A stretch of 7,196 bases of DNA from Burkholderiales bacterium (GTDB lineage Bacteria > Pseudomonadota > Gammaproteobacteria > Burkholderiales > SG8-39). A program made the position numbers and the translations under genes. The first letter of the stretch is position 1. Each line of letters opens with the position of its first letter. The stretch is taken from the NCBI GenBank assembly GCA_005777205.1, contig SXNB01000266.1, forward strand, positions 1 through 7,196, in the 5' to 3' direction. Below are positions 5,468-7,196 of this stretch, piece after piece. Below the pieces are notes generated by a model, which was not told where the DNA came from, made no database searches, and saw nothing but the letters and a program-made list of their open reading frames with translations.

Positions 5468-5866
5468 ATGTCCGCGACGTTTGAGAAACTGATGAATGGA
5501 ACTGATGGTGGGTTAGCTCTGCTCCAGGTTTTGGCAGAGAACAGTTTCGACTCTGTGTTGATCACGGATGCATCGGCCAAAAGCAAGATTATCTACGCTA
5601 ACAAGTCGTTCAAAAAACTAACTGGCCACGACCCATCCAAAATAATCGGCAAGTCGCCTCGGATTCTTCAAGGCACGGGAACAGATTCCAAGGTCATAGC
5701 GAGGCTTTCTGCAGCATTGAAGTCGGGCGGGAAATTTGAAGGGAAGGCGATTAACTATAAGAAAGACGGCACCCCCTTCATCATGTATTGGCGTGTGCTA
5801 CCTATAAAAGTTAGCAAGAAAATTTCTGCTTGGGTCGCTATCCAGCGCGAGGGATCGGTCATCTAA
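5468..5866 (+). CDS. Single-domain LOV-like PAS protein lacking the photoactive cysteine
   Basis: A 132-residue cytoplasmic protein made almost only of one PAS/PAC domain. SVLITDASAKSKIIYANKSFKKLTGHDPSKIIG (29-61) is the PAS N-terminal half. GKSPRILQGTGTD (61-73) aligns with the LOV motif GxNCRFLQGxxTD. KFEGKAINYKKDGTPFIMYW (89-108) aligns with the LOV NYRKDGTPFWN segment, and LPIK...AWVAIQRE (111-127) with the final strands. The LOV Cys that forms the flavin adduct is Pro64, its Asn neighbour is Ser63, and the second flavin-contacting Asn (FWN) is Met. Classic blue-light photochemistry is therefore not expected; binding of another ligand, a flavin used in redox sensing, or protein interaction remain possible. 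No output domain is attached, so it would act through a partner. ATG 5468 is supported by AAGGAGA at 5454-5460, 7 nt upstream; an in-frame GTG at 5438 has none. The gene is visibly AT-richer than its neighbours, which suggests acquisition. Confidence 0.85.
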   Translation: MSATFEKLMNGTDGGLALLQVLAENSFDSVLITDASAKSKIIYANKSFKKLTGHDPSKIIGKSPRILQGTGTDSKVIARLSAALKSGGKFEGKAINYKKDGTPFIMYWRVLPIKVSKKISAWVAIQREGSVI

Positions 5867-5915
5867 GATTTATATTCTCGCGATTCTTTAATATTTAAAC
5901 GAGTATAGAAGCAGA

Positions 5916-5942
5916 GTTGGAGCGCGTCATCTGGCGCCCAAC
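5916..5942 (+). other. Hairpin downstream of the PAS gene
   Basis: GTTGG (5916-5920) pairs with CCAAC (5938-5942) and GCGC (5922-5925) with GCGC (5934-5937), leaving one bulged A and an 8-nt loop. There is no T tract, so it is not a standard terminator. It overlaps the left end of the attC-like segment, so the two pairings are alternatives. Confidence 0.45.
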
Positions 5943-6034
5943 CATGCGTTGACAGCAGATTCCCGGTAAGGGCGAGCCTGTAAATCGCCGCAATCGATAG
6001 CTATATCGCTTACCGGGTTGTAGGAGGGTTGGCG
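5936..6034 (+). other. attC-like structured segment (possible integron cassette recombination site)
   Basis: The segment opens with GCCCAAC (5936-5942), a match to RYYYAAC, followed by CATGCGTTGAC, which looks like the start of many attC sites. It closes with GTTGGCG (6028-6034), which fits GTT plus two purines but then departs from GTTRRRY. Between them CCCGGTAAG (5962-5970) and CTTACCGGG (6009-6017) form a perfect 9-bp stem. That stem encloses two further hairpins: GGCGA/TCGCC (5971-5975 with 5985-5989) and CGATA/TATCG (5995-5999 with 6004-6008). The result is a three-way junction. At 99 bp the length is within the attC range. The imperfect right core and the unequal spacers (about 18 and 9 nt) weaken the case; a structured RNA is the alternative. 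Confidence 0.35.
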
Positions 6035-6131
6035 GCACTGAATTTGAGATAAAAGCCCCATCATGCGGCTATTGTTTGTCGACGCCAGCAAGGGGCGAGC
6101 GCAGGGGCGCATGGCCTCAAGGGGTTGAATG

Positions 6132-6329
6132 TCATTTCTTAAATTTGGCATGGGCAACACGTGGTGGCGTGTGCGCCGGTTCCTCGGTTGCATCAAGAAC
6201 GATCGCTGGGGCGGGAGGGAGCGGGGCATGGCACATTTTCTGGCCGTCCCACATTTGGCCGCACCAACAGCGGCCTTCGGTGTCGATGATGCAGGTGCCA
6301 CTGCCGCAGCAGCGTGGGTCTTCGCTCAT
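6132..6329 (-). CDS. Small cysteine-rich protein, function unknown
   Basis: A 65-residue protein starting at ATG 6329 on the minus strand with GGGAG (6336-6340) 6 nt upstream, a good ribosome-binding site. Its N-terminal half MSEDPRCCGSGTCIIDTEG then RCWCGQMWDGQKMCHAP has Cys at 7, 8, 13, 21, 23 and 33 plus His34. This spacing (CC-x4-C-x7-C-x-C-x9-CH) suggests a metal or iron-sulfur site, or a disulfide knot. There is no signal peptide, so a cytoplasmic metal-binding role is more likely. The C-terminal half is Pro/Ala-rich and poorly ordered, ending KFKK. I believe similar CCGSGTC...RCWCGQ.WDG..MC proteins occur in proteobacteria, but I know no assigned function. It stands alone on its strand, with inverted repeats in its upstream region. 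Confidence 0.75.
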   Translation of the reverse strand: MSEDPRCCGSGTCIIDTEGRCWCGQMWDGQKMCHAPLPPAPAIVLDATEEPAHTPPRVAHAKFKK

Positions 6330-6369
6330 TCAGAACTCCCGGTGGCTACTTTGATCTGTTTCGCGTCTA

Positions 6370-6397
6370 TTTCACCAGAGGCCGCACGGTGGTGAAA
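6370..6397. repeat. Perfect 8-bp inverted repeat upstream of the Cys-rich gene
   Basis: TTTCACCA (6370-6377) and TGGTGAAA (6390-6397) are exact inverted copies separated by 12 nt. It lies 41-68 bp upstream of the Cys-rich gene start, where a promoter would be, so it could be an operator for a dimeric regulator or simply a hairpin. Confidence 0.5.
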
Positions 6398-6404
6398 CCC
6401 CCGT

Positions 6405-6453
6405 TCTGACCTGCCCCCTCTAGCCTGGTACGGCCTATAGGGGGCAGGTCAGA
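6405..6453. repeat. Perfect 15-bp inverted repeat (strong stem-loop element)
   Basis: TCTGACCTGCCCCCT (6405-6419) and AGGGGGCAGGTCAGA (6439-6453) are perfect inverted copies around a 19-nt loop, within which TAG-CC and GG-C-CTA can extend the stem after a mismatch. No T run follows on either side, so a rho-independent terminator is unlikely. It looks like a dispersed REP-type or transposon-derived element. It abuts the VapC remnant exactly where that gene's N-terminal part is missing. Confidence 0.7.
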
Positions 6454-6454
6454 C

Positions 6455-6616
6455 GTGGAGCTGATGCAGGTCCTGCGCCGCTCTGCCGCGGCCGGCGAAG
6501 TCGACGCGAATCGATGCCGCGCGGCGCTGGCCGAAGCGCTCGATGTGCCGTCCCTGACCCGCGACCGGCGCCTGGCGCGGGCCCCCGGAGTTCAAGCCCG
6601 GGTCGAAGTGGTCTGA
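6455..6616 (+). pseudogene. VapC-like PIN-domain toxin remnant, N-terminally truncated and internally deleted
   Basis: The 53-codon frame reads DVELMQVLRRSAAAGEVDANR from 6452, then CRAALAEALDVPSL and TRDRRLARAPGVQARVEVV, ending in TGA. The first part matches the middle of VapC toxins (DVE..QVLRR...GELDA.R...AL), with the second conserved acidic residue in DVE. The last part matches their C-terminus (ALAEAL..PLLTRD.RLARAPG), with the last conserved Asp in TRD. The roughly 40 residues that normally lie between, including the N.TAYDA(A)YVAL motif with the third acidic residue, are absent without loss of frame. The N-terminal strand with the first catalytic Asp is also missing, replaced by the 15-bp inverted repeat. 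No VapB antitoxin gene is adjacent. The 3' end overlaps the convergent fumarylacetoacetase gene by 25 bp. It should be inactive as a nuclease. Confidence 0.75.
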
Positions 6617-7196
6617 GCCGGCGCCGGGCGGATGACGCCCGCGGCGGCGCCGAACCCGATCGGGACGAATCCTTCGCGGACGCAGCGGCTGCGGAGGATC
6701 ACTTCGTCGCCGTCCTCGATGAACACCCGCGTCTCGCCGCCGGGCAGCGCAACCGGCACCTTGCCCGCCTGCGTGAGTTCCAGCATCGATCCCAGCGCGT
6801 CTGGCGTCGGACCCGAGATGGTGCCTGAGCCAAGAAGATCCCCGGGCTGCAGGTTGCAGCCGTTGGAGGCCTGGTGGGTGACGATCTGCGCCGCGGTCCA
6901 GAACGAATGGCGGAAACTGCTGCGCGTGAGGCGATGCGCGGGCAACTTCTGCGCGCGCATGCGGGCGCTGCGCAGATGCATTTCCATCCCGATGGCGAAG
7001 CCGCCTTCGCGCTGGTCGGCCTCGTCATAGAGGTAGGGCAGGGGCTTGGGCTGGTCGCCACCGCGCTCGAAGGCGGGGCAGCGGAACGGTTCTAGCGCTT
7101 CCACGGTCACCACCCAGGACGAAACCGTCGTGGCGAAGCTTTTGGCGAGGAAGGGGCCGAGCGGCTGGTATTCCCAGGCTTGGATGTCGCGCGCCG
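6592..7196 (-). CDS. fahA: Fumarylacetoacetase, C-terminal half (5' end outside window)
   Basis: Last enzyme of tyrosine/homogentisate breakdown, hydrolysing 4-fumarylacetoacetate to fumarate and acetoacetate in the cytosol. The minus-strand frame enters at the right edge with ARDIQAWEYQPLGPFLAKSF, the highly conserved centre of the FAH barrel. It keeps the Arg of SARDIQ and the Lys of GPFLxKSF, which correspond to active-site Arg237 and Lys253 of mouse FAH by my recollection of its numbering. Downstream are KPLPYL, SSFRHSFWTAAQIVTHQASNG, CNLQPGDLLGSGTISGPTP, ALGSMLEL and DGDEVILR, all in family order, with no break. The usual end (GFGAAAGVIRPA) is followed by about ten extra residues reaching TGA at 6592-6594, an extension that overlaps the VapC remnant on the other strand. 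About 200 residues are visible. Confidence 0.95.
   Translation of the reverse strand, partial: ARDIQAWEYQPLGPFLAKSFATTVSSWVVTVEALEPFRCPAFERGGDQPKPLPYLYDEADQREGGFAIGMEMHLRSARMRAQKLPAHRLTRSSFRHSFWTAAQIVTHQASNGCNLQPGDLLGSGTISGPTPDALGSMLELTQAGKVPVALPGGETRVFIEDGDEVILRSRCVREGFVPIGFGAAAGVIRPAPAQTTSTRA

Noticed and set aside
5927..6301. Minus-strand open frame of 124 codons overlapping the Cys-rich gene
   Set aside because: It is in a different frame from the well-supported Cys-rich protein and runs through the structured non-coding segment.
3092..6453. CRISPR-like regular repeats across the accessory region
   Set aside because: No direct repeats with regular spacing were seen; the repeats present are isolated inverted repeats.
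6514..6828. Plus-strand open frame of 104 codons
   Set aside because: It is off-frame relative to the VapC remnant and antisense to fumarylacetoacetase, with only low-complexity Arg/Ala/Pro sequence.

Overview
The window is GC-rich, compact bacterial chromosome. Its gene content (acyl-CoA metabolism, tyrosine catabolism, type II toxin-antitoxin genes) and codon use suggest an aerobic heterotrophic proteobacterium, perhaps a betaproteobacterium. That placement is inference from the look of the proteins; no rRNA or other marker gene is present.

Layout. Positions 2-664 hold the C-terminal end of a fatty-acid-oxidation 3-hydroxyacyl-CoA dehydrogenase. A RelB/RelE-type toxin-antitoxin pair follows (734-1271). 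Its toxin frame runs into the 3' end of a convergent EamA-family permease gene (1204-2079, minus strand), which is interrupted by one in-frame amber codon at a position where relatives have Trp. Divergent from it is an apparently intact nitronate monooxygenase (2141-3085), then a crotonase-family enoyl-CoA hydratase (3136-3930) on the same strand.

From 3927 to about 5430 the sequence is a patchwork of decayed pieces. It contains a broken, unidentified gene with an N-terminal hydrophobic segment and a TPR-like stretch, joined directly to the 3' half of an rve/DDE transposase. Next is a 540-bp internally deleted ISL3-like element that keeps both terminal inverted repeats.

Positions 5426-6034 carry an AT-richer small gene for a single PAS domain with the look of a LOV domain but without the photoactive cysteine. 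It is preceded by GTTAGGC and followed by a structured, attC-like segment, so it may be, or once have been, an integron gene cassette. This is a hypothesis.

The right end has a cysteine-rich 65-residue protein (minus strand), two tandem inverted repeats, a VapC PIN-toxin remnant that lost its N-terminus and an internal block, and the C-terminal half of fumarylacetoacetase (minus strand, running off the window).

Overall, intact catabolic genes (beta-oxidation, nitronate oxidation, branched-chain or fatty acyl-CoA hydration, tyrosine breakdown) flank an accessory graveyard of toxin-antitoxin fragments, IS remnants and possible cassette material. No complete novel defence or mobile system is visible. 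The most distinctive items are the LOV-like PAS gene with its flanking sites, the Cys-rich small protein, and the set of precisely identifiable gene-breaking events.
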